From: Garcia nutans
Taxonomy: Eukaryota; Streptophyta; Magnoliopsida; Malpighiales; Euphorbiaceae
Direction of reading: 5' to 3'
DNA: 64,000 nucleotides
Assembly (NCBI GenBank): GCA_947685225.1
Contig: CANTUV010000008.1
Coordinates: 36,448,001 to 36,512,000 of the forward strand
Part shown: positions 56,126 to 64,000 of the stretch, piece by piece
How positions within the stretch are numbered: the stretch's first letter is position 1
Layout of the letters: the number at the start of each line of letters is the position of its first letter
The notes under the pieces: model-generated
Databases searched by the model: none
The model's input: only the letters and a program-made list of their open reading frames with translations
What the model was told of the DNA's origin: nothing
Position numbers and translations under genes: made by a program

Positions 56126-57171
56126 ATGGCTACTATTGAACAAATTAAGGCTTTGCTAGATGGACAGGCTAAGGAAATTGAAGCTAGAATGCAAGAAAGA
56201 ATTGATGAAGCTTTAGCCGCCCAAAGGGTAGCCATCCTGGCTGAATTAGGAGGAGCACCAAAGACAGTCCCTACTCTTGGAAATTTAGGGAAGGAACCTA
56301 TTGTGGGGCAAACTAGTACCCCCATGACTGTTCAGAATAATACCCCTGTCATCAATTTGGAGGATCCACCCTCTAAGAATGTCACTGAAACTGATGAACT
56401 GAAAAGGAAACTTGAATTGCTTGAGAGGTCAATCACTGCCATGAAAACTCACAAAGAGGTGGTAGACATGGATTCCTTATCCTTGTTTCCCCAAGCTAGA
56501 TTGCCTCCAAAATTCAAGATGCCTGGGATGGACAGATTTGACGGGACCACTTGCCCTAAAACCATTTGAAGATGTATGTGGGGGCCTTGAGCCCATGGGG
56601 TTTAAATGATGAGCTCTTTGCTCAACTCTTCCAACAATCCCTGACTGGGGCTGCCCTTAAATGGTTTGTGAGTCTAGACCGTTCCAAGATTAAGACATGG
56701 GAAGACATCTGCAATGCATTTAACTCTCAATACCACTACAATATTGAGGTGGATGTCACTAGAAGAGAACTTGAGACTACCAAACAAAACAACAATGAAC
56801 CCTTCTCCTCGTTCCTTACGAGGTGGAGGGCAAAAGCCGCCCAGATGATCAATCGCCCTTCAGAACAAGAGCAGATTGATATCATAATCAGAAATTTAAG
56901 GCCTACATATCAGGCTCAACTGCAAACCCAATATCTACCTACTTTCAAATCGCTCATTGCGACTGCAACCAAGGTAGAAGATTTGATACAGTTGGGTAAA
57001 ATAGTGGATGAGGGGGCTGCATCAAAATATAAGAAACAAAGCCAAACTCCTTCCTCAAGCAAGGTCAATCAAGTGGCCAATATTGCCCCTGTGAATCCTT
57101 TACGTGTGGGCAATCTTGGGCCGAGAAATCAGTCGAGAAGGTAATATACTGACCTTGGAGTACCCCGTCAT
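56126..57171 (+). pseudogene. Gag of element B
   Basis: The ATG at 56,126 (MATIEQIKALLDGQAK) is chosen as start because the preceding proline/threonine-rich codons show no domain; an upstream in-frame start without ATG is possible. A coiled-coil-like helix with KEIEARMQERIDEALA follows, then KFKMPGMDRFDGTTCPKT, where a one-base shift near 56,562 breaks the frame. The core continues as MYVGALSPWGLNDELFAQLF and LKWFVSLDRSKIKTWED, with RRELETTKQNNNEPFSSFL and RWRAKAAQM. A TAA stop stands at 57,142-57,144. Gag builds the particle. Only these two lesions are seen, so decay is recent. Confidence 0.93.
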
Positions 57172-58740
57172 TTGGTGTTTAAAAAGGCTGTGGAAGGGAA
57201 ATATTTGAAGCCTTTGGACCCAAGACCTCCTCCAAACCCATTACCTTCCAGTTATAAAGTCAATGAATATTGTGAATACCATCAAGGGAATGGGCATAAA
57301 ACAGATGCTTGCTGGACACTCAAAAACCGCATCCAGGATCTGGTGGATAGTGGTGACATCATTCCTCTCAGGAGGCAACCAAACATCAACACTAACCCTT
57401 TGCCCAATCATTCCATCCACGCCATTACTGTGGAAGAAGAGCTGTTTGATCCTTTCAAACTTCTCTTGGAAATGAATGAAGTGTGTGTGTTAGATTTGAA
57501 CGACCTTGCTGAAGAGGTCAGTGCTCTGACAAGAAGTGGAAGACAATATCAGCCACTTCACTTGGGAAAAACCCCTACAACCTCAAATCACCCCCATAAG
57601 AAGACTCCAGAGCCAAAAGAAGACCCTGTCCTCACTCAGCTTAAACAAACTCAAGCTAAGGTGTCAATTTGGGAGCTCCTTGCTTCCTCATTCCCACACC
57701 GCCAGGCTCTCAGCGAAGCTTTGAGTCAACTTGATACACCTGTGGACACAAGCCCAGAAGCTTTGGTGGCCACTTTGACCCAATCAACCAAGGCATTGAG
57801 TATCAGATTTTCTGATGTAGATTTACCAGAAGACGGTAAGAAACACAATGATGCTCTATACATCACCATACAGACTGGGGGAAAGACTGTGCCCATGGTT
57901 CTCATTGATAATGGGTCAACCTTAAATGTGTGTCCTTTGAAAGTAGCAAGCTGTTTGGGGTTGGAGACTACAAATCTTACACCTTCTGATCAGATTGTGA
58001 GAGCATATGATAACACTCGAAGAGAAATTTTGGGTGTTGCCACTCTAGAAATTGCTATTGGACCGATGAAAATGAAAGTGCCCTTCCAGGTCATTGATGT
58101 ACCTGTGAGCTTTAATCTCCTCCTTGGAAGGCCATGGATTCATCAAATTAATGCTGTACCTTCTTCATTACACCAAAAACTTAAATTCCCTTTTGAAGGA
58201 AAAATCATCACTATCAAAGGGGATACCTGTGAAATCAACAAGAAAACCATGGATCAGTCTCTCTTTGAGGTTGTTCCTGGTGAAACCGCCATGACCTTGA
58301 CTGGGTTTCATTACGACACAGTTCAGTGCATTGAAGGTGAAAAACCCAAAGGGCCATTTGTCTCATATGACTTTGGGGAGGTTCAAATCAACTGCCTAGT
58401 GGGAATGATGCTGAGGGTAGGTCTATTGCCCGGTATGGAAATGATGAAGTCTGGGAGAAAAATACCCGTAGTACGGCCATGGGAAGAGCCTGAGAATAAG
58501 GGAACTTTTGGCTTGGGGTACAAACCTACAGACGAGGAAATAGAAGAGCTTGAGCGTGGAAGGAAGAAAAAGGGAAATTGGGGGGCAAGAAGCCTCAAAA
58601 TGCGCCCTTACTTTAGAACTCTGAATGGTCACTTTTGCAAACTTGGAAAGGCGGTTCATTACTGCGGTTTTCAGGAACCATTCTATTCTCCTATGACCGG
58701 AAAGAAGCTACCGGGTTTTGAAATGTTTGCTGATGTTGCG
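57172..58740 (+). pseudogene. Gag C-terminus and aspartic protease of element B
   Basis: Same frame as the gag core. The zinc knuckle reads CEYHQGNGHKTDAC at about 57,271-57,312 (C-x2-H-x4-H-x4-C). The protease follows: LKQTQAKVSIWELLAS, then FSDVDLPEDGKKHND, the catalytic loop VLIDNGSTLNVCPL at 57,898-57,940, RAYDNTRREILG and LLLGRPWIHQINAVPSSLHQ. All key positions (D-x-G-S/T) are present. The linker to the polymerase contains FGLGYKPTDEEIEELERG and ends with the KLPGFEMFADVA motif. It belongs to a 988-codon open frame that ends at 60,138. Confidence 0.93.
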
Positions 58741-60138
58741 GCCATGAAAGAAGAAGAGCCAGAACCTGAAACTGACCCCCAAATGGAAGATTTCATGCGG
58801 CCTAGTCTCTTTGATGAGGTTGCTATGATAACCAATTTTGAAGACAATAGGGATTTCACAAAGCTGATCAAGACCACGGATGGACCGCTGAGAAACTGGT
58901 ACGCCGAGGAGGGACAAGCTGCTGAGGTTAAACCTAGTCCTGTGTCACACCCTGAACTTGAGTCTTGTACCGAGTCTTGTACTAATTCTGAGTCAAAAAC
59001 CAAGTCAGAGTCTAATTCTGAGTCTTCTGTAATTTCAGATTTAGAAAGCCCTGATGTCAAGTCTAATGTAATCTTGGAGAATGACTCCGCCATTATCAAT
59101 GAAACTGTTCCCATTCTTGGTTACCTTGTGTCTTTTGCTTTCCAAGTATTATCTAGCAAAAATGAAATAAATGAAATAAAAGAAATAAATGAAAAGATAA
59201 TAATTGGCAAAGAAAATGAACATACATACATTGCATATGATTGTGTGAATAAAGAACAGGTTGTCGATTGCATCAGGAAGTATGTCGACTGCTTCATGTG
59301 GAAGGCAAGTGATGTCACGGGAATAGACCCAGCCATAGCAGTGCATAAGATTCCGCTATACCCAGAGGCAAAGCCGGTTAAGCAGAAGTTGAGAAGAATG
59401 AAGCCAGAATGGTCTTTGAAAATTAAAGAGGAAGTTGCCAAGCAACTGGACAATAAGTTCATAGAACCAATTACCTACCCTTCCTGGTTAGCAAACATTG
59501 TACCGGTCCCGAAGAAAGACGGAAAGGTCAGAATGTGTGTTGACTACAAAGATCTGAATAAGGCTTGTCCCAAGGATGATTTCCCGCTACCTCACATCGA
59601 TTTGCTGATAGACAGGATGGCTGGGCATGTGATGGTTTCCATGACTGACCTCGCGGTTGGGTATAATCAGATCCTGGTGCACCCACCAGACAAAGAGAAG
59701 ACAGCTTTCATTACAGAATGGGGCACTTTCTGCTACAGGGTTATGCCTTTTGGATTAATAAATGCAGGGGCTACCTACCAAAGGATGGAGACAACAGTCT
59801 TTCATGACATGATACACAAAGAAGTAGAAGTGTATGTCGATGATATGATTGTCAAGTCAAAATCTCCAGAAGAACACGTTGAAGCACTTGAGAAGTTCTT
59901 CCTTAGACTTCGCAAGTACAATTTGAAGCTTAATCCTGCAAAGTGTCTGTTTGGAGCAACATCAGGCTTATTCTTGGGATATTTGGTCAGCAAGAAAGGA
60001 ATAGAAGTTGATCCAGCAAAGTCAAAGGCTATTCTGAAAATGCCCCCACCAAGAACAGAAAAGGAGATAAGAGGCTTACTAGGTAGATTACAGTATATCA
60101 GTTGGCTGAGACTTGTGGTCCTATCTTTAAGCTACTAA
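58741..60138 (+). pseudogene. Reverse transcriptase of element B, with small deletion
   Basis: After a serine/glutamate-rich linker (58,950-59,060, repeated SESKTKSESNSES-like) the domain starts near 59,280 (CFMWKASDVTGIDPAIAVHK), continues KPEWSLKIKEEVAKQL, SWLANIVPVPKKDGKVRMC, the MPFGLINAGATYQRME motif and the catalytic YVDDMIVKSKS at 59,833-59,865. The end of the domain is cut: after GRLQYIS near 60,100 about 16 bases present in element A are missing, flanked by short AG words, and the frame shifts. This leaves a wrong tail of about ten residues before the stop at 60,138. Polymerase catalytic residues are intact. Confidence 0.93.
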
Positions 60139-62165
60139 GGAAAGGTGCTTCACAAGAATGGAATGAAGACTGTCAGAAGGCCTTCGACAAGATCAAAGAA
60201 TACTTGTTAAGTCCGCCAATTCTACAACCTCCCAGAATGGGAAAACCTCTGCTCTTGTATTTGTCTGTAACAGATGAAGCCATGGGGGCAATGCTAGCTC
60301 AAGAGGCTGAAGATACAAAGGTGGAAAATGCAATTTACTACCTCAGCAAAAGGATGCTGGACTATGAGTTAAAGTATAACAGGATTGAGAAGTTGTGTTT
60401 AGCATTGTATTGGGCTTGCACGAAGTTGCAACACTACTTGTCTTCTTACACTACTTATGTCATTGCAGAACAGAGTCCCTTGAAATTCCTTATGGAGAGG
60501 CCTGTTTTGGACAGCAAAATGGCTAAGTGGGTGTCAACATTGGCAGCCTTTGACTTGAAATTTGTTCAAAGGAAAGCTGTGAAAGGCGGGGCAATAGCTG
60601 ACCAATTAGCAGAATTACCTATAAAAGACGAGATGCGAGAAATGGGTTTCCCTGACGAAGACCTCTTGAATGTGGAAGGAAGTGTTTGGGAGATGTACTT
60701 TGATGGAGCATCCAATTATCATGGAAACGGAATTGGAATTGTGTTCAAAACTCCTTGTGGAGAATACATTCCATTCGCAGTTAAGCTTGACTTTAGCTGC
60801 ACAAACAACGAAGCAGAATATGAAGCTTGCATTAATGGGCTTGAAGCCGCCCTGGAATTGGGGATTAAGGACCTAAAGGTCTATGGTGATCCTATTTTAA
60901 TAGTATCACAAGCCTTAAGGAAATGGAAGATAAAAGAAGAGCGTTTGGTTCCTTACCTACAACGCCTTGATCATTTGGCACAACAGTTCAATGATCTGTC
61001 CTTCGAATATCTCCCAAGAGCAAAGAATCAGTTTGCTGATGCCTTGGCTACTTTAGCTTCCATGATCAATATCAGGGAGGGGAAAGTCATTCGTCCATTG
61101 AAAGTTCAGCTTCAAAAGCAACCCGCCCATGTAATGCACTTGGCCGATGGTAAACCATGGTTTTGGGATATCAAGACCTATCTCAAGGATGGAAATTATC
61201 CGGAGGGATCATCAAAGGTTGATCAGAGGGCAATAAGGCAGCTTGCCACAGGTTACATTCTTAATGGAGATATCCTCTACAAGAGGAGTTGGAATGGAAT
61301 GCACCTAAGGTGTGTGAGTGAAGCGGAGGCCAAGCAAATAATGGAAATGGTACATGGGGGCGAATCAGGACCACACATGTATGGGATCGCCTTGGCTCAG
61401 AAAATAGCCAATCTAGGATATTACTGGTCCACCATGAATGCAGACTGTGTGGCATTTGTGCAAGAATGCCATCAGTGTCAGATATTTGCTAAGCTGCAGA
61501 AGCAACCTCCCGTCGCCCTGAATCCAATCACTTCTCCATGGCCCTTCGCTACTTGGGGAATTGATATAATTGGCAAAATACATCCAAAAGCATCAAATGG
61601 ACATCAGTTTATCTTGGTAGCAGTGGATTACTTCACAAAGTGGGTTGAAGCAGCTTCCTATGCAGAATTAGACGCCAAAAAGGTAGCACAGTTTGTCCGA
61701 ACCAACATCCTTTGTCGGTACGGAACACCATTCGAGATTATCACAGATAATGGAACTCATTTCCAAGCAGAATTTGCTAAACTCTTGCAGGATAAGAAAA
61801 TCCAACATCATAAGTCCTCTCCTTATAGACCCCAAACAAATGGAGCTGTAGAAGCAGCGAACAAGTCTATAAAGGTGATCATACAAAAAATGATCAAGGA
61901 ACATAGGCGTTGGCATGAGAAGTTACCACTGGCTTTGTGGGGATACAGAACATCAGTTAGAACTCCTACTGGGGCAACCCCGTATTCACTGGTATACGGA
62001 ATGGAAGCAGTACTCCCCATTGAACTGGAAGTTCAATCGGCGAGGATAATTCAAGAAAGTCAGATAAATGAAGCTGAATGGATCAGCAATTATCATCATC
62101 AGTTGTTGAGTTTGGATGAAAAAAGACTTCAAGCTCTACATCAGATTCAAGTGTATCAGAGGTGA
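60102..62165 (+). pseudogene. RNase H, second RNase H and integrase of element B
   Basis: This 687-codon frame continues the polyprotein after the deletion. First RNase H: QKAFDKIKEYLLSPP, KPLLLYLSVTDEAMGAMLAQ, YYLSKRMLDYELKYN. Second, archaeal-type RNase H: MYFDGASNYHGNGIGIVF at about 60,693, TNNEAEYEAC, VYGDPILIVSQAL (D at the last catalytic position is present). Integrase: zinc-binding HGGESGPHMYG with CHQCQ, core TWGIDIIGKIHPKAS, TDNGTHFQAEFAKLL at 61,744, and NGAVEAANKSIKVI at about 61,843, so the D-D-E triad is complete. A TGA stop at 62,163-62,165 ends the frame just before the integrase C-terminal part. Confidence 0.94.
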
Positions 62166-62402
62166 ATGGCCAGACATTTCAACAAAAAGGTCAAAGATCG
62201 AAAGTTGGAAGAAGGTTGTTTTGTCCTGAAAGAGATCAGAACACCTGTTACAGATCCTCGTGGGAAGTTCCGTCCTCATTGGGCGGGACCCTACATTTTA
62301 AAGAAAATACTTTCCGGCGGAGCCGTCATCTTGTCTGATTTGGATGGTCTGGAGTTCACAAACCCATGCAATCTGGATCAACTGAAGAAATATTATGTAT
62401 GA
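62166..62402 (+). pseudogene. Integrase C-terminal part of element B
   Basis: In the same frame after the TGA: MARHFNKKVKDRKLEEG, TPVTDPRGKFRPHWAGPYIL, then LSDLDGLEFTNPCNLDQLKK and the stop at 62,400-62,402. The order and end match element A (NIDRLKRFYV). Without readthrough of the TGA this part would be lost from the protein. Whether such readthrough occurs cannot be judged here. Confidence 0.93.
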
Positions 62403-62540
62403 TCATGCATTCCAAAAGGAACTACAGTAGACCTGATTCTCGCAAATTAATTCGAGATATGTAGGCAGCTCTCCTTGAGCACAGTCTAAATTTTAATAAA
62501 ATCATTGATTCATTTTTCTTGTGCCAACATAAAAAAAAAT

Positions 62541-62676
62541 CCCGCTAAGTCGAAAACCCACAAAGGGCAGCTTAGGCAATAGTGGGGCCCGCTAAGTCGA
62601 AAACCCGCAAAGGGCGGCTTAGACAAGAATGGGTAAGAGCTCGCTAAGTTGAAAATCCGAAAGGACAGCTTAGGCA
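62541..62676 (+). repeat. Three double hairpins after integrase in element B
   Basis: Copies are at 62,541, 62,589 and 62,641. Outer stem CTAAG with CTTAG (62,545-62,549 and 62,571-62,575; 62,644-62,648 and 62,669-62,673). Inner stem CCC with GGG in copies one and two, TCC with GGA in copy three (62,656-62,658 and 62,663-62,665), a compensated change. They lie between the integrase stop and the stop of the antisense ORF. Confidence 0.93.
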
Positions 62677-62877
62677 AAAATTAGAGCAAGTAAATAAAGT
62701 AGATAATGCTTGGAAAGCAAAGGAAAGAGTCATGCCAAGAAGAGTCATTCATTCCCAAGGGAGTCATTTATTCAAAAAAAAAAAGGTCATTCCTTTCATA
62801 AAGTACCAAAAACCAATCAAAAAGAGTCAAACCATAAGTCCAAAATGTCAACAAAAAAAAAAGGTCAACCCTAGAGT
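62677..62877. other. Spacer with AAGAGTCAT repeats
   Basis: No gene seen. The words AGAGTCAT, GGGAGTCAT and AAAGAGTCAA recur, and two A-runs (62,775-62,784, 62,852-62,862) are present. Confidence 0.6.
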
Positions 62878-63573
62878 CTAAATTTTGTGCCTCCTACTTG
62901 GGGCAGAGTCTGTAGCGTCTGCCTTCTCCTCGTTAAGAGGAACCACCTCATTTCCCTCCAGCTCCTGCAGCAATGCAAGCCTCCTTGGCTTTTCAATTGG
63001 CCAAACTTCAGCTATAAACCAAGTTCTGTACTCTGGAGTAGTCTGAACAAGGGAAGGCTCTGCAAAAAGCCTAATTATCTGATGGTCCCTAACTTAAGTT
63101 TGAAGAACAGCTCGAGTAACTCCGGGAATAATTTGGGGGCAACTTCAGAAAAATTCAAGTTCCTCCCCCAATGGAGTTGGACTTCCTAGAGGGTTATTTC
63201 TAAGTTCTTTACTAGAAATAATTACTGATAGCTTGAGCTTGAGGCCTTGTAAAGTTGAAAAGCCTCTGAAAAGCCCCACATAGCCAATTTGAACCTCATG
63301 CCTTAAAAGGGGGGGGGGGGCATTTGAGTCACATCCAATGATTGAGCAGAATTCCTCAAAAAGAGGACACATCTCGTCCATCTGGGCACCAAACCTGAAG
63401 GCGTGAGCTTGCGGAACCCAAAATTTGGTACAAGCGTGCAAGAAATCCCAATTCACCAATATCTCTCTAAGAGTAGCAACAACTTTCAATCCATATCTTT
63501 CCATATTGATCCTTTCAACCTTATGGAGACTCTTGGTCCAGTTGTGCATACAACGGTTGTAAAAAAAAAACAC
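62878..63573 (-). pseudogene. Antisense ORF of element B: plant-mobile-domain protein
   Basis: The open part at 63,573-63,145 reads MHNWTKSLHKVERINMERYG, WDFLHACTKFWVPQAHAFRF and MCPLFEEFCSIIGCD, which matches antisense ORF 1 of element A (SFLHAMAFFW, CPLIEEFETILG). The frame is lost at 63,145 and its end continues in another frame: TPEYRTWFIAEVWPIEKPRR up to a stop at 62,878 (RRHKI). No ATG with an intron or TATA box like those of A was found, and the N-terminal start is uncertain (an internal ATG at about 63,549). Its function is unknown. A run of 12 G at 63,309-63,320 lies in it and could be the source of slippage. Confidence 0.8.
63309..63320. repeat. Run of 12 G
   Basis: Homopolymer in the antisense ORF of B (a proline run on the minus strand). 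Length may vary or be a sequencing error. Confidence 0.9.
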
Positions 63574-63738
63574 CTTTTTGAAAAATAGAAGGGGGCATCA
63601 TGCATACATATGTACTATTTGTGCTTAACAAAAGTGCAGGTACAGAAAAATCAGAAATGTTGCAAGCAATCGGAAATGCCAAAAGGTTGATCTTTTTACC
63701 CCTCGCTCAAAATTCGCTCTTTAGAAGACCACTGGGCT

Positions 63739-63767
63739 CCATAAATCATTTTTATGGACCCCAGTGG
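63739..63767 (+). other. 3' partner of the long-range inverted match in element B
   Basis: Reverse complement of 55,118-55,146 at 28 of 29 positions. It ends within the polypurine tract and includes CCCCAGTGG, the same word as in the 3' part of the tRNA that would pair with the primer site. Confidence 0.93.
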
Positions 63768-63775
63768 GGGGCAAT
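63763..63775 (+). promoter_or_regulatory. Polypurine tract of element B
   Basis: AGTGGGGGGCAAT immediately precedes the 3' LTR. It would prime plus-strand DNA synthesis. Confidence 0.9.
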
Positions 63776-64000
63776 TGTGAACACTCGAATTTTGAGGCTC
63801 GGAAAGCCAATTTTCTCAGACTGCGGACGACTGAGCCGGACCGGAGGTCCACGGTGAAGTTCACCGGAAATATGTCAATATGGTACTTGAAATGTCCGGG
63901 ACGACGTGAGGATCACGGATATGGTCCCGAAATAATTTTTGGAGGTCTCTAGCTCCCAAAAAATCAGTTTGAGCGAAAACCGGACAAAACCGGCGGCTCA
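63776..64000 (+). mobile_element. 3' LTR of element B, first 225 bp
   Basis: Aligned to 53,723-53,946 it shows six substitutions, five of them transitions, and one single-base insertion. The rest lies outside the window. Confidence 0.97.

Larger units (their letters stand above)
53723..64000 (+). mobile_element. Element B: Tat-type retrotransposon, 3' end outside the window
   Basis: Runs from the 5' LTR (53,723-55,106) through primer-binding site, leader, gag, protease, reverse transcriptase, two RNase H domains, integrase, hairpin repeats, antisense PMD ORF and polypurine tract into the 3' LTR (63,776 to the edge). It is preceded by AGTGG, part of the A' LTR/primer-site junction. It has few lesions: one frameshift and one stop in gag, a small deletion in the polymerase, and one stop near the integrase end. 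The known LTR overlap (225 bp) is about 97% identical, so it is the youngest full element here. Confidence 0.96.

Noticed and set aside
58683..59114. Minus-strand ORF of 143 codons in element B
   Set aside because: It is the shadow of the serine/glutamate-rich linker before the polymerase and has no PMD or other domain.
63309..63320. G-quadruplex site
   Set aside because: A single G run without further runs nearby; a homopolymer or sequencing artefact is more likely.

Overview
The window is plant nuclear DNA, about two thirds A+T, and I found no host gene in it. Almost all of it is long-terminal-repeat (LTR) retrotransposon sequence, nested up to four levels deep. Lineages seen: two full-size Tat/Ogre-type Ty3-gypsy elements plus Tat-type LTRs, Tekay/Del-type chromoviruses, an Athila-type element and one solo LTR of probable copia type. 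The organism is very likely a dicot with a large repeat-rich genome, and the locus looks like gene-poor heterochromatin. The species cannot be named from this sequence.

Layout. (1) 1-5,894: 5' part of a minus-strand Tat element (called A2), with its 5' LTR at 3,691-5,894; a solo LTR (F) sits in its leader and a Tekay-type LTR in its gag. (2) 5,895-41,661: a plus-strand, gag-only Tekay relative (D). Its gag is split by a minus-strand Tekay chromovirus (C, 7,818-35,570). The 5' LTR of C is split by a 17.4-kb Tat element (A, 14,134-33,975). The 5' LTR of A holds a further solo LTR (15,051-17,498), and the 3' LTR of D holds solo LTR E (38,455-41,294). Matching 5-bp target duplications support most joints: AAGAT for C, GCATG for A, AAAAC for the solo LTR in A, and CTTTG/CTTGA for E. 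(3) 41,849-43,378: solo copia-like LTR with TTTAG duplication. (4) 43,384-44,529: A+T-rich DNA with microsatellites. (5) 44,530-51,738: minus-strand Athila-type element truncated on its 5' side. (6) 51,740-53,718: Tat-type LTR (A'). (7) 53,723-64,000: Tat element B, nearly complete, whose 3' LTR runs off the window.

How the parts work together. Both Tat elements have the order gag, protease, reverse transcriptase, RNase H, second (archaeal-type) RNase H, integrase, then an antisense plant-mobile-domain (PMD) ORF before the 3' LTR. Element A also carries a second, multi-exon antisense PMD gene, and both of its antisense genes have the same TATA-box core about 100 bp upstream of their start codons. 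All coding regions carry stops or frameshifts; B is the best preserved and youngest.

The least ordinary signals are structural: a covarying double hairpin between the converging sense and antisense genes of A and B; a 28-of-29 complementarity between the primer-binding-site region and the polypurine-tract region of B; arrays of micro-hairpins in the B LTR and in the 67-bp minisatellite of A; hairpins at an equivalent place in every Tat LTR; and a second primer-binding-site-like sequence inside Tat LTRs.
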